This document shows positions 36,801 through 48,900 of a stretch of DNA of 64,000 nt, piece by piece (the first letter of the stretch is position 1; every line of letters begins with the position of its first letter). Under the pieces are notes generated by a model. It had not been told where the DNA came from and searched no databases. It saw nothing but the letters and a program-made list of their open reading frames with translations. The position numbers and the translations under genes were made by a program. This DNA comes from Nipponacmea schrenckii (Eukaryota > Mollusca > Gastropoda > Lottiidae). Where the stretch lies: assembly GCA_030562195.1 (NCBI GenBank), contig CM060200.1:30481023-30545022 (forward strand), given 5' to 3'.

Positions 36801-38600
36801 CCTTAAAATTAATCTGACTACCTGTTTTTAAGATTGATAAAAAAAATATATATTTTTTTTCTAAAAGTGAGAATTTAGAATCTAACGACTATGCTCCTTT
36901 AAATGAATCGTGTAGCATGCAAGTGATTTTCAAAATATGTATGGACTAACAGACAGAAGAAAACCTAGAGACTAAACTAATCAATTAGCGTCTTTCTGTG
37001 TATGTTGTTTTAGGATAAATTATCAGAACAATTTACAAAAGTATGATGAATTTTGGTATTACTATCAAAATTATTACTATGTCAATTTATTACGTATTTC
37101 GACTTTGGCGAAAACGTATTGTAATCGTTCGGATTATTTTTTTTTGTTTTTTTTTTTTGCGATTCTTGGATGAGTTTGCAGACAAACTGGTAAAAGGTGC
37201 AGAAATTCTAAATCTACAGTTGATCTTAGAATGATTTCTATTATCAAATAAAACAAAACCGAAAGTTCTATCTCTGACCGGAAGTGGAGGTTTTTTTGCT
37301 TTAGCAAGTTTATTTTCACTTCGATTTTGACCGGATTTTCAGATTTGAAAACTTCAATGTATTTGTCAACTAACAATTATAGGTTTTATGCAATTAGGTT
37401 AAATATTTTACCCACGATTTGCAATTCAATATTCAAGGGTCATCGGCAAAAATTTCAGACCGTGATTTCTCGTTTAATATAAATGGTAAAATTTTGAAAC
37501 TTTCCCTTTTGATAGGCGATATGATTATAATTTTTGAAAAATGTGAAAAAAAAAATTCCACTTCCGGTTTAGCCTCAAATGGCGAAATTACGTAACTTCC
37601 GGTCTATAACTGCTAGGTGAAAAGTGAAAACTGTTTTATAAATAACTTGTCAATAGTAATTGATTTGACCTAAATAATTAGGTCAAGCTGCCATATCGGC
37701 CGCCATTTTGAATTTTCGTTACAATTCTTAAATCCGAAATTCAGACACTACTGATAGACCGATTTTGATGAAATTTAGCACAGAGATACAATGGATCATT
37801 ATCTACCTTTTCTTGGAGGCCGATTTATTTAAAATTTTGTATTTTTTTTCGAATTATTCAAATTTCGATTTTTTCAAAATTAGGTCACTTTAACGGCTAC
37901 GGAAGGTGTGACCCACTTAATCTATGACATTGAAAATTAAGTCAAATAATATTCAATATATTGTCTACGAGTAGGTATTTTGTTATTTGCTTACTTAAAA
38001 ACTTCACAGAGATAAGTGTACTTAAATACAGCAAAAATTAATAATTTTCATATTTTCGCCATTTTTAATTGTTACGGAAGGTATGACCTAATTTTTTTAT
38101 GAGTTTGAAAACTAGGTCAAATGATATTCAATATATTGTCTAGATGTAGGTCATTGCAAATTTAGCCTTCATAATATTTTAAGGCTCTCGAAATACGTTC
38201 ATAATTGTAAGCAATTCTAGTTTATTTATTTTTTTCAATTCAGCAATTTGTGGAAATAGGCCAAAAAAACACTATGGAAGGTTTCTTGGCGACTGTTTCA
38301 TTCTACTGAATCATTAGAAACCTTTGACAATATTTTGAAATCCTTACAACACACTACACTTGAGTTAAATTGACCCAAGTATTTCTGAAACGATATTGAT
38401 CTCTTGAACGAAAATGCTCACAATAAGCAATTCAATCGTCTTAAAGTAAAATAATATTTTTTCTTTTATATTTTTTTAAAGGAATCTCTACATCTTCTAT
38501 TCAAACATAATATATTGCTATAACATAATTTTTTTTAATGTTTTTTTTTGGGGGGGGGGGGACTCAAAAAATACTACCAATCTTAAACGACCTCACTTCC
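36801..38600. repeat. Non-genic region with a degenerate ~175-bp tandem repeat
   Basis: TACGGAAGGTGTGACC at 37898 recurs as TACGGAAGGTATGACC at 38073, each followed by GTCAAAT-ATATTCAATATATTGTCTA. A third weak copy (TATGGAAGGTTT) is near 38272. Earlier parts contain CCATTTTGAATTTTCGTTAC and GATTTTGATGAAATTTAGCA, also repeat-like. A T/G homopolymer lies near 38540. No gene seen. Confidence 0.55.
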
Positions 38601-38950
38601 TTTTAATGCCAGATTCACAGTGTCGCGAAATAACGCACCTAGGGCGCACCACTTATAAATTGTTTTTTTTTAAACCGGGCTCGTTTTGACAATTGATTGC
38701 TAATTGGTCAGTACTAGTACCCCCTCACACATGCTTACCAGAATGGGTGCGAACATGCTAGAATGCCACTGAAGAAGAACGTAAATTCAACCTTCCCAAC
38801 CATTGCAATTGAGTGCAGGACAGATGCTGACCGAACAGTTGTTCACAATACACTTGCTCACCAAACAAATTAAAAGTGATCACACAAATTTATAACATAT
38901 TTCTTTACCCAGCATTATCAAGTTTTAAGACTTATATGGACCATCTTTTT

Positions 38951-39211
38951 TTAATGTTGGCTCAGCATCAATGATATCTCATTGAGTTTTCGCAAGTAAG
39001 GAGACATTGCAAAGGCTAACTGCGTCTCGGAAGCATCTGCATATGATGAGATGATGCAGGCAGTGTTTATCTCTTGTGATGACTGTGGGCATCCATCATT
39101 ACAGACACCGAGAAGGAAGCAACTGATGCTGTCACTGCTGCCTTGTGGGAGTATTTCTTCACTATATGCACAAAATCTCAACTCAGTGGTCTGAATATCC
39201 AGTATATGCAC
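38951..39211 (-). other. Unassigned coding-like frame
   Basis: The 86-codon open minus-strand frame is clearly less AT-rich than its flanks and has protein-like composition (for example SSDSISCFLLGVCNDGCPQS). No family is recognised, no splice-supported extension was established, and it lies just outside the retrotransposon at 39912. It may be an exon of a decayed transposon gene. Confidence 0.25.
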
Positions 39212-40782
39212 TACTTATTATAAATATCATTTATTAGGATAAAAATGAGAACAATTTGACAGGTCTGTTCATTTTTGGAATATTATGCCCTTTTCACAAT
39301 ATTTGGTATGCATGCCAATTCAAAATTGAATGGAAATGGAATCGTAACTCTACATGTAAAATAATGAAACATGTCAGGTGTCACTAATCGTTGAACTATG
39401 AGGGAATCCATGGTGATAAATTCATTAAATAGCCAAACGTGTGTCGAATTATGTTTTCATACACAGTTTGTTTTTCCGGAAAAAGGGAAGTTTGTTGCAA
39501 CGGATTGCTATCACCTTCACTTTACTTGTTAACTCATCCAAAGTGGGTGATAAAACCGTTTTATGAAAGAAAGCTACCCATTAGGTAATTCCTTTATCAA
39601 CATAAACCAATTAGCACCAAATCATGTACAGTGTTTTACTTTTAGCACCAATTTCCACTTCACACTACTTTTTGGTACTTTTCTTCTCTTTGTTATGTTC
39701 AATACGCTTGTTAATATTTCTAATTACGTCTTGACTCTTTTCGATCTTAATGGTTTAAAGAACCTCAACAATTGAAATAATGAAAACCTTACAGATGTTA
39801 CGAAAATAGCAGGGAATCCTCAAGTTAAAAAAAAACGCTCATTTCGTATTCCGTTTTCTCGCATACTATACTAAGAGACCAACTAACTTCAATATTGTCA
39901 TTATTTCAATGTCTGCGATAATAGCGCTAAAACATACCTTAACACGATCGTGTATCAATATGGCCATAATTTATTTACAGTTACACATGTTGTTCATAAT
40001 TCTGAATATTACACATATTATACCTACCGACAGTATTACTTTACACTTAAGTCTTCATCTCCGTATAGAACGTCCGGACCTTGCGTCAGAGGACCTCACA
40101 ACAGTTAGGATTAAACGTCGGTGCTCTTTTCGTGTCTGACATTAACCAATATATAGTATTACTTTCACTTCCAAACATAAGCGTTACAGTAGAATATATA
40201 CCCTTAAGTTTAATATAAAACTCTTGTATTTTTTTATTTTGTATTTTTTTTTTTTTTTTTTTTACGTGATTTTTTAAATTTAGCCTAAAAATGTACGACG
40301 TAATACCACAAACTGTACGTGTTGCATATGCCACACATCTAGACGGGTATAATAATTCAGCCATCACAAAGGTTAGTTAAATTTTGGTTTTCTAAAAATT
40401 AGAAAAATAAGGCACTGGAACTTGAGATCAGACTAAAATAAAAATAGTTTTAGTTTTTCTGTAGTATTCTATAGTACATGTATTCATTTTGATTGGGATA
40501 GAGCATGAATTAATAGAGAGATGGCATAGATTTTATCTATTTGTAACAGGATTAGTTGACAAGCCATAAGGTTTTACAGTAGGCTAGGCCTACAGGGCAA
40601 GCCTAAAACTTTATAATATTTGATTATATCTTGGTTGCCCCTTTGCAAAAGTGATTAAATATAAACTTTTTAAAGACTTTATTCTAATGTTTATACATTT
40701 GAGTGGTTTTTCATTTTTCGCCTTTGGCCTACTGTACCTGATTTACTATCTATTTATTTTCTGTTTTTAATATCCATGGAAA

Positions 40783-40983
40783 ATGGGAAAAGGGAAATCT
40801 AAGAAAGTTCCAAAGACGACAAATACCAGATACAGAACCTCTGCACGCAAGAGTACAAGTTCTTATGCTAGAAATATTATGAAAAATGATAATGGTGCTG
40901 AGGAAGTTAGCAGTAGGCCTACTGCCAGTAGGCCAACTCCAAAAACTGATGTAACTGGTAACAGCTCTACCTCCAGCAGATAA
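40783..40983 (+). pseudogene. gag-like frame of the YR retrotransposon
   Basis: The frame is short, Lys/Ser/Thr-rich (MGKGKSKKVPKTTNT at its start), and after the stop it continues open with VCNVSNFVGPEALDSLIGG. Position between the left repeat and the RT suggests the gag start. No zinc knuckle is seen. Confidence 0.4.
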
Positions 40984-41814
40984 ACACCTATTTTAGGGGC
41001 AGCAGGTAATGTATGTAATGTTTCCAATTTTGTGGGGCCTGAGGCTCTTGATTCTTTGATTGGTGGGTCAAAATTAAAAATAACCAATTAAATGAAAAAA
41101 TAAAAATAGTTTTATTTTTGTTTTTTAAGTACTGAAATTATTGAGGGGTAGAGCATGATTTAAAGAGAGAGGGCATAGTTTTTTTTTCGGTTTGGAAAAA
41201 TGGTTTCTTTTGGGCCTACGGGGGCAAGCAAAACTTTGGGGAATATTTGATATTTTTGGGTTTCCCTTTAAAATGCTTAAATTCAACAAAGGGAACCCAA
41301 GAAAGATTTTTCCCTTTCCTACTGCCTGAACGGAGACAAATTTTTTTCTTTTAGAAACCCTAAAATGAAAAGGGAAAGATGGACAGATGCATTCATAATC
41401 TTTATGAATAATATGAAGTCTGTACGCTAAGGTGATTCCAGAGCTAAGGGCATGGGGTGGTAATCCTATGATGAGCAATTTAGATTAAGGAGAGCTGTGG
41501 CTAATGTCTAATGTGCTCAGTTGTGCTCAGTGTCATATACATCCTTTGATGATGTTTTTGAAGAATATTTCTCTATTGGGACAAAATGTCTTTAGGAAAA
41601 ATGGACATTAAGTAAGCTTTTCGTCTTTTAAAAGTACATGTATTCACGGGGGATTTTGATCTTTTAGGTTTTAAATTTATAGACAAATATTTCATAGATA
41701 AATGTCTGCCTATGGGATGTTCAATTTCTTAACTTTTCTAAATTGGCTCATAATTTCAAAATCAAAACAAAATGGAGTTGATCATTAGTTGGATGATTTT
41801 ATATTTTTCTGCAA

Positions 41815-42540
41815 ATGTATTGTTTGGAATTACGAATACATGTACATGTACCTTTATCTGATGAACAGACTGAAGGACCCACAAAAGAGTTGCTTTTCCT
41901 TGGTTTGGTTATTGACACATCTAATTTGCAAGTTTGCATTCCTGAAGAAAAAATCATTCAGCTGAAACTCCAAATCGATTATTTTTTAAAACGCAAAAAA
42001 GTAAAACTTAATGAGCTTATTTTTTTCGGTAAGGCAATAAAATCTGCTAGAGCATTAAATAGCAGATTCTATGATGCCATGGCTGGGATAACAAAGTCAT
42101 ATCGCTTGTTAGAATAGTAAAGACATAAGAGAAGACTTAAATATGTGGGCATCATTTCTAACTGACTTTAATGGGGTGAGATTTTTCTCAGAAACAGAGA
42201 GTGTATCATCTGAAATTCTCCAACTATATACTGAAAGGGCAGGATCTGAAGAGTAAGGACCAGCTGCTTATTTTAATTCACAATGGTTCTTTTTTTGAGT
42301 GGCCTTTGCATTGGAAGTCATCAGATATCATGAAAAATATCACATTCTTGGACTTAATGCCTATTGTTTTGGCTATTGGAGAAAAGTTAAGTTTCACATA
42401 GACATCATGGCACTGGTATGAATTATCAATTCACAAACATTCAAATCCAAACGAGTTATGAAACTTGTGCGCCCATTAGTCCTTACCATGTTAAAATATA
42501 AGATTACATTTCCAGCATTGCTTTTAAATGCAAAATATTG
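41815..42540 (+). pseudogene. Reverse transcriptase/RNase H remnant
   Basis: The frame 41815-42117 carries ELLFLGLVIDTSNLQVCIPE and the helical connection ending FYDAMAGITKS. After a TAG it continues with DIREDLNMWASFLTDFNGVR, then the RNase H part with FLDLMPIVLAI and IINSQTFKSKRVMKLVRPLV. The order and wording match DIRS-type polyproteins. The N-terminal half of the RT with the catalytic Asp pair is missing. Confidence 0.65.
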
Positions 42541-42726
42541 AATGTGGAAAATATTACTCAAAATTTTCTAATTACCAAGTTACTGACAGGAAGGAGGCGC
42601 GTGAAAAACTCAAAAGATAATAGATTCCCAAATTTGCCATTATTACATAGAATCATAAATACCTTCCCTAATATATATGTACAAACAAATATGAGACAAT
42701 TCTTTTTCAGGATGCTTATAATTCTT

Positions 42727-43000
42727 TGGGTTTATTAAGGTCCAATTTGCCCGTTAAACTTTATTAAAAAGTTCATCCTATCGAGGCCCAACATTAAAGG
42801 GCCACTATTATGTCATGTTAATGGTCAGCCTGTAACACGTTATAGGTTTAGTTCAGTCCTTAATAAATGTTTACGCTTTATAGCAATAAAAAGCCATAAT
42901 TACAAATCACATTTCTTCAGAATAGGATATGCAACAACAGCTGCGTTAGCAAGTCATAACTAGGATGTCATTCAAACTGCAGGCAGATGGAAACACTAGC
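42727..43000 (+). pseudogene. Tyrosine recombinase C-terminal remnant
   Basis: The joined frame reads VNGQPVTRYRFSSVLNKCL, then SHFFRIGYATTAALAS, a stop, then AGRWKH. HxxR and the following G(R)W are the recombinase signature region of DIRS-like elements; the catalytic Tyr would be just after, where the frame ends. Confidence 0.6.
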
Positions 43001-44159
43001 CTACAAATTATATTTATTTATTTACGTCTCACCGATTTGTACAATAATAAAAAAAACATATAACATATTCAGAACAAATTGCAAAAATTGCCATTCTAAA
43101 AAAAGAATTATGAGAGAAGATAACATATATGACAATGATAATAAACTTCAATATATAAATTAAAAATTAAAAATAAATTAACATACCAACACTTAAAATT
43201 GGCTAGAAATATACAGATATACAAATAATACATTGAGAACATCATAGCAGGCTTTGGCACTTTTCTTGATAACTTTACTATCAGACAGAATTACAGACAT
43301 TTTATCAAGATTAGATAGTAAATCGAAATTTACATAAATATACCGAATAAAATCAAATAGTTCTGAGCGTATATTTACATGTACATATAATGGGCAATAA
43401 AGGAGGCAATGCTGATCATTTTCAATACACGTTTTACGTATGAAACAGGATCGTTTTTCTTATTCCAAACCTTCTACCTGCCAGATTCGATTTTAAGTGG
43501 GGCTACGCCAATTCTGAATATTATGTCCGCATCCCTTATATGGGATATTAATTAATTTTCTTTTGCTATTGTAGGTAAGACTCCTATTAGAAGTGTGGTG
43601 TGTTGGGTCTTCAACAGTAAAGTGGGTCGCTACTCAAGCCCACACTCGTGCAGGAGGATTTAATCTTGGGTTACATACTAGACATAACATATTCATTTGG
43701 TGGCAAGGTTATGGAGGGCTAAAATTTTTGGATTTTTTGATATTTTCATATCAGCTGTGCCATATCAATAACAATAAATTTTACCTTAACATCTACTTTT
43801 TGTGTCTTATCTTTTCTGCGATAATAGCGCTAAAACATACCTTAAAACGATCGTGTATCAATATGGCCATAATTTATTTACAGTTACACATTGTGTTTAT
43901 AATTCTGAATATTACACATATTATACCTACCAACAGTATTACTTTAAGACTTCACAACAGTTAGGATGAAAAGGTCAGTGCTCTTTCGTGTCTGACATTG
44001 ATCAATTATAATATTACTTTCACTTCCAAACATAGGCCTAAGCGTTACAGTAGAATATATACCCTTAAATTATTAATGTACGACATGATACCACAAACTG
44101 CACGTGTTGCATTTGTCACACGGGTTCGTGCCAAGTATCGTTATAGTTCTTATAGAGAC

Positions 44160-45424
44160 CGGTGGCTTGGTTTCGAAAGTATCCTAAGAAACTTCATCTT
44201 AAGACGAATTTTAATTACATATTATGGCATGTAATAGAATGTAAATCAAAGCTGTCTTAAGCCCAATTTATACGGTGACTTTTACACACGCATGTATTTT
44301 TTACATATTATGTGCAAATTTGATCTACATGTATGAGCAAATTTGACCGTATGGACACATACTCATGTGCAGATTTTACTCATGTGAGTAAATTTACACC
44401 TAGTTGGGACTATAAGGTGCACATTTGCTTCAGCCTGTGAGTATATGTATATTTTATAATGGACCCTGCACAGTTAGGAAAATCCCATCTTTCCTCATAT
44501 CCTTTGATCACATCCTTCAGGGCTTCACTCTCAGGGAACAAGACGTACTCATCTAACAGAACTTTCGAATTTGCCTCACACAGCTGATGAACACAAACAC
44601 ACACAGTAGCCTTCCCAACTCCAAAGAGATAACTGACTGTCCGGTACTCTGACGGCGATGCAAGCCAGTAAATGGTAATTGGTACCTTCCTTTGGACACC
44701 TTGTGGTGCTTCAACTGTGTCTTGGGAAGGAGATAGTTCATCTTCAAGTCGTTCTGCAGATGAAATTCAATGTTTCCTTCCTCATTCTGAAGTTTTTCTA
44801 GCCAGTTTCTTCTATGTGCTGCAGGACTACCATGTCATACCACTCCTTCGTCCGAGCTTTTCTTTCCTTTGAGCAACCCAGAGTTAGAGCTACACCCAGG
44901 AAATAGGGAAACATTATGCGATTCCGGAATCTTTCTAGTCTGTTCCTTTCCATGGCTATACCAGAAATGGACAATTTGCTTCATATTTACCTAAGAGACG
45001 TGTACGTCTGCAAATTTGCATATATGCAAATCCTCGCCGTATAAACAAGGCTTTACTAAAGTCATACCTGATGCTCTTATGACTGTCGTCAGTGATAACA
45101 TTTACTATACAACAAATCATTGGAAATAAAATTTATAGTTATTACCGGTACTTATAAAATATATTATCGACATTAAATTTTATATTCTAATGAATTAAAA
45201 TCGTAGTTTGATCATTTGTTTACATTAAGTTTGTATATAATTATACTTTTACATTGGCCATATAATAACCTACATAATTTTGTTACCAACAGTAATTGTG
45301 AAGACTTTTAAGATGTGAGACATCGAGTACATGTAAACCTTAACGAAATGCACGTGCTATGATCTGTTGTAAGACCATCATAGGACGTGTCTTAATCGTA
45401 AGATACTTTCGAAAATCAGGCCCC
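44160..45424. mobile_element. Outer MITE with diverged inverted ends, host of the Harbinger element
   Basis: TTTCGAAAGTATCCTAAG at 44171-44188 pairs with GTAAGATACTTTCGAAA at 45398-45414, and CATCTTAAGACG pairs with CGTGTCTTAA further in. The 44260-45052 insertion explains most of its length. Ends are approximate. Confidence 0.45.
44260..45052 (-). mobile_element. PIF/Harbinger transposon with broken HARBI1-like transposase
   Basis: Termini AGCCCAATTTATACGG and CCGTATAAACAAGGCT are flanked by TTA (44257-44259, 45053-45055), the 3-bp target typical of PIF/Harbinger. Minus-strand frames read IYWLASPSEYRTVSYLFGVG, then KATVCVCVHQLCEANSKVLL and GYEERWDFPNCAGSI, the order found in HARBI1 up to the start of the DDE nuclease. 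The rest of the nuclease is deleted and upstream parts are frame-shifted, so it is inactive. Confidence 0.82.
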
Positions 45425-45924
45425 TGGGCAGGGCCGCACAACAGGGTGGGTGCTGGGGGGTGACTCACCCCCCCCCCCCCTGGAAAGTTGGTAGAATACA
45501 AAAAAGTTGGGGTCATTAACCGTACCCAACTCGACCAACTTTAGTGATGATATGACCCCAACTTTTTCACGGGACCTCATGTTTTTTTTATTTGGAGTGG
45601 ACCGACCCCAAGTTAATTTTCTGTGAGTGACCCCCACTTTATTTTCTGTGAGTATCCCCAACTTAATTTTTTGTGAGTGACACCAACTTTTTTCTCGGAG
45701 TGACCTCAACTTAATTTTCTCGGAGTGACCCCAACCTAATTTTCTCGGAGTGACCCCAACTTTTTCAGCGAGCTCATCAGTTTGGCTCAACGGTGCTAGG
45801 TTTCTGCTATACTGTGTGCTAAAGTGCTAAAATATATAAAACCGCTTGTCTCGCCAGTCATTGAAGGCCAAATGTCAATATCGCGTTTGATCCAGCGTAG
45901 CATTGAAGAGCTGGAAAATATTGT

Positions 45925-48900
45925 TTTTATAAGCCCACATGAATATGTGGACGTATATTGTCGTCGCCCCTGTCCGTCGGTCCGTCGGTCCGTCGGTCTG
46001 TCGGTCCGTCAACATTTGTTGTAGACACTATAGAAGCTACAATTTTCTATGGATTTTAATGAAAGTTGGTATGAGCATTGGTATTGATAAGACGGTGGTC
46101 AAGTTCGATTTGGACAATTTTTCGATAAACGGTTTTGGAGTTATTGCCCCTGCCTCTATATTTGTTGTAGACACAATAAAAGCTACAATCAGGAGCGTAG
46201 CGTGACCATTTTGACTGGGGGGGTGTAACGTCTAAGTTTTACCGACGAACACGTGTAACGTCAAAGTTTTACCGACGAACACGTGTTCTTCCCGGGGCAA
46301 AAATAACTTACTCGCACTTTTAAGTATATACATTATACACGAACGAAATCCATCGTTAAAGCAAATCCTAAACCTTAGAAAACCATATCAATCAGGGGTG
46401 TATCTAGATTATGCCTGAGAGGGGGGACTGAAAGGTGATTTTTCCAAGGCAAGCCCTGCAGGCCAAAGGCCTTCGTATTCGGCCCTTGCAGTGGCGGGGG
46501 GTTCGGGGGTCCTTCCCCGGAAAATTTTACATACTTGGAAACCCGGAGAATACATCTGACGCGATTTTGGAAGACTTTTCCACTGGTCCAAATTATCAAT
46601 TTTCATCGGAAAACCATATGTTTTCTATGTCCTTTTTCGACCTATTCTGCGTTTTACCGACATTTGGGGGGGGGGGGATTGGTTTCGGGTGTTCTCCCCC
46701 TGAAAATTTTACAAACTAGGAAACCCGGAAAATACATCTGACGCGATTTTGGAAGTCGTTTCCACCGGTCAAAATTATCAATTTTCGTCGGACAACCATA
46801 TGTTTTATATAGCCTTTTTCGACCTATTCTGCAGTTTACCGACAAGTTCAGTAAAAATCACTTTTTATGTAGACGAACAGTTTTCCGATAACATCATAAC
46901 TGACACAAGGTTTCCACACTTTCGGTCAGCCAATCGGTTTAACTGAAGGCTCTATTCCCCATCCATGACCGTCTATTATCGACCGATTCCGCGTTTTATC
47001 GACAAGTTTAGTAAAAATCGCTTTAATGTAGACGAACGTTTTACCGATAACATCTTAAGAGACACAAGGTTTTCACTCTTTCGGTTAACAAATCGGTTTT
47101 ACCGACGGCTCCATCTATGACCTTCTTCTATCGGCCAATTCCGCGTTTTACCGACAAATTCAAATAACGAACAGCTTACCAATAACAAGGGTATCGGTTA
47201 ACCAATCGGTTTTACCGAAGACTCCAGTCATAACCAACTTATACCGACCGATTCCGGTAGTTTCAGTAAAAAAAAAATACTTTTAATGTTGACAGTTTAC
47301 TGATAAAATCACACAAGGTTTTTACTTTTTAGGTTAATTGGTTTTACCGACGGTCCCACCTTGCCGTCTTTTATCGACCGATCATAACCAACACAATGTT
47401 TTGACTTTTTAGGTTAATTAATCGGTTTAATCGATCGATTCCGCGTTTTACCGACGGTTCCATCCATGACCCCCCTTTTTACCGACCGATTCCGCGTTTT
47501 ACCGACGAGTTCAGTAAAAGTAGGGGGGTTTGACACCCCCCCCACCCCCCCGGTAGCTACGCCCCTGGCTACAATTTTCAATGGATTTTTATGAAACTTT
47601 GTGTGAGCATTGGAATTGATAAGACGGCGGTCAAGTTCGAAATTGAAGATTTTTCTATGCACGGTTTTTGAGTTATTGGCCTTGACTTATTTACATCACG
47701 TCAAAATTTATTGTTGATGCAATAGAAGCTACAATTTTCAATGCATTTGAATGAAACTTGGTATGAGCATCGGAAGAGATAAGACGGCGGTCAAGTTTGA
47801 ATTTGAAAATTTTTCGATGCACGGTTTTTGAGTTATTGGCCTCGACGTATTTACATCACGTCAAAATTTATTGTTGATGCAATAGAAGCTACAATTTTCA
47901 ATGCATTTGAATGGAACTTGGTATGAGCATCGGAATTGATAAGACGGCGGTCAAGTTTGAATTTGAAGATTTTTCGATGCACGGTTTTTGAGTTATTGGC
48001 CTTGACGTATTTACATCACGTCAAAATTTATTGTTGATGCAATAGAAGCTACAATTTTCAATGCATTTGAATAAAACGTGGTATGAGCATTGGAATTGAT
48101 AAGTCGGTGGTCAGGTTCGAATTTGACGATTTTTCGATGAATAGTTTATGAGTTATTGCCCTTGACTAAGTAAAATTGTGTAAAAAATTCATTTTCTGTA
48201 GACACTATAGAAGCTACAATTTTCTATGGATTTTAATGAAGCTTTGTATGGGCATGGGAATTGATAAGACGGCGGTCAAGTTCGATTTGGACGATTTTCA
48301 ATATGACAGTTTTTGAGTTATTGCCCCTGCCTCTATATTTGTTTTAGGCAAAATAGAAGCTACAATTTTCAATGGATTTAAACGAAACTTGGTGTGAGCA
48401 TTAGAATTGATAAGACAACGGTCAAGTTCGAATTTGAAGATTTTTCGATGAACTGTTTTTGAATTATTGCCCTTAGTAAGAGTGCATCAAAATTTTATTG
48501 TGGGTTCAATAGAAGCTACAATTTTCAATGGATTTTGATGAAACTTGGTGTGAGCATTGGAATTGATAAGACAACAGTCAAGTTTGAATTTGACAATTTT
48601 TTTTGATGAACAGTTTTTGAGTTATTGCCCTTGACTTAGTAAAATCTTGTCGAAATTTTAGTTTCGATGCAATAAATCCTCCAATTTTCAGAGAATTTTG
48701 ATGAAACTTGGTGTGAGCATTAAAATTGATTAGACCTCAGTCAAGTTTGAATTTGACAGTTTTTCAATGAACTGTTTTGATTAATTGCCCTTGACTTATT
48801 GAAATTGCGTCAAAATTTTATTGTGGTTGCAATAAGAAGCGTTAATTTTCAAAGGATTTTGATGGAACTTGGTGTAAGCATCAGAATTGATAAGACATTA

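Larger units (their letters stand above)
39912..44121 (+). mobile_element. Decayed tyrosine-recombinase (DIRS/PAT/Ngaro-type) retrotransposon
   Basis: Terminal direct repeats 39912-40338 and 43815-44121 share long runs such as GATCGTGTATCAATATGGCC and AGCGTTACAGTAGAATATAT. Inside, in order: a basic gag-like frame (40783-40983), a reverse transcriptase C-terminal piece (41815-42117, FLGLVIDTSNLQVCIPEEKI), an RNase H piece with several stops (42123-42540, TFKSKRVMKLVRPLVLTMLK), a tyrosine recombinase C-terminus (42770-43000, with HFFRIG, the H-x-x-R part) and a downstream frame (43593-43740, GGFNLGL and IWWQGYGGLKF) like the SGNH-hydrolase-type domain of some of these elements. Stops and losses make it inactive. 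DIRS-like family is inferred from RT, RNase H and YR together. Confidence 0.72.

Noticed and set aside
45416..45790. 124-codon minus-strand frame with repeated KLGWGHSEK-like words
   Set aside because: It is a translation of a 26-27-bp tandem DNA repeat inside a transposon end, not a gene.
46435..46719. Overlapping frames on both strands in the hAT element
   Set aside because: They arise from GC-richer repeat blocks with GGGGGG runs; no transposase motif is present.
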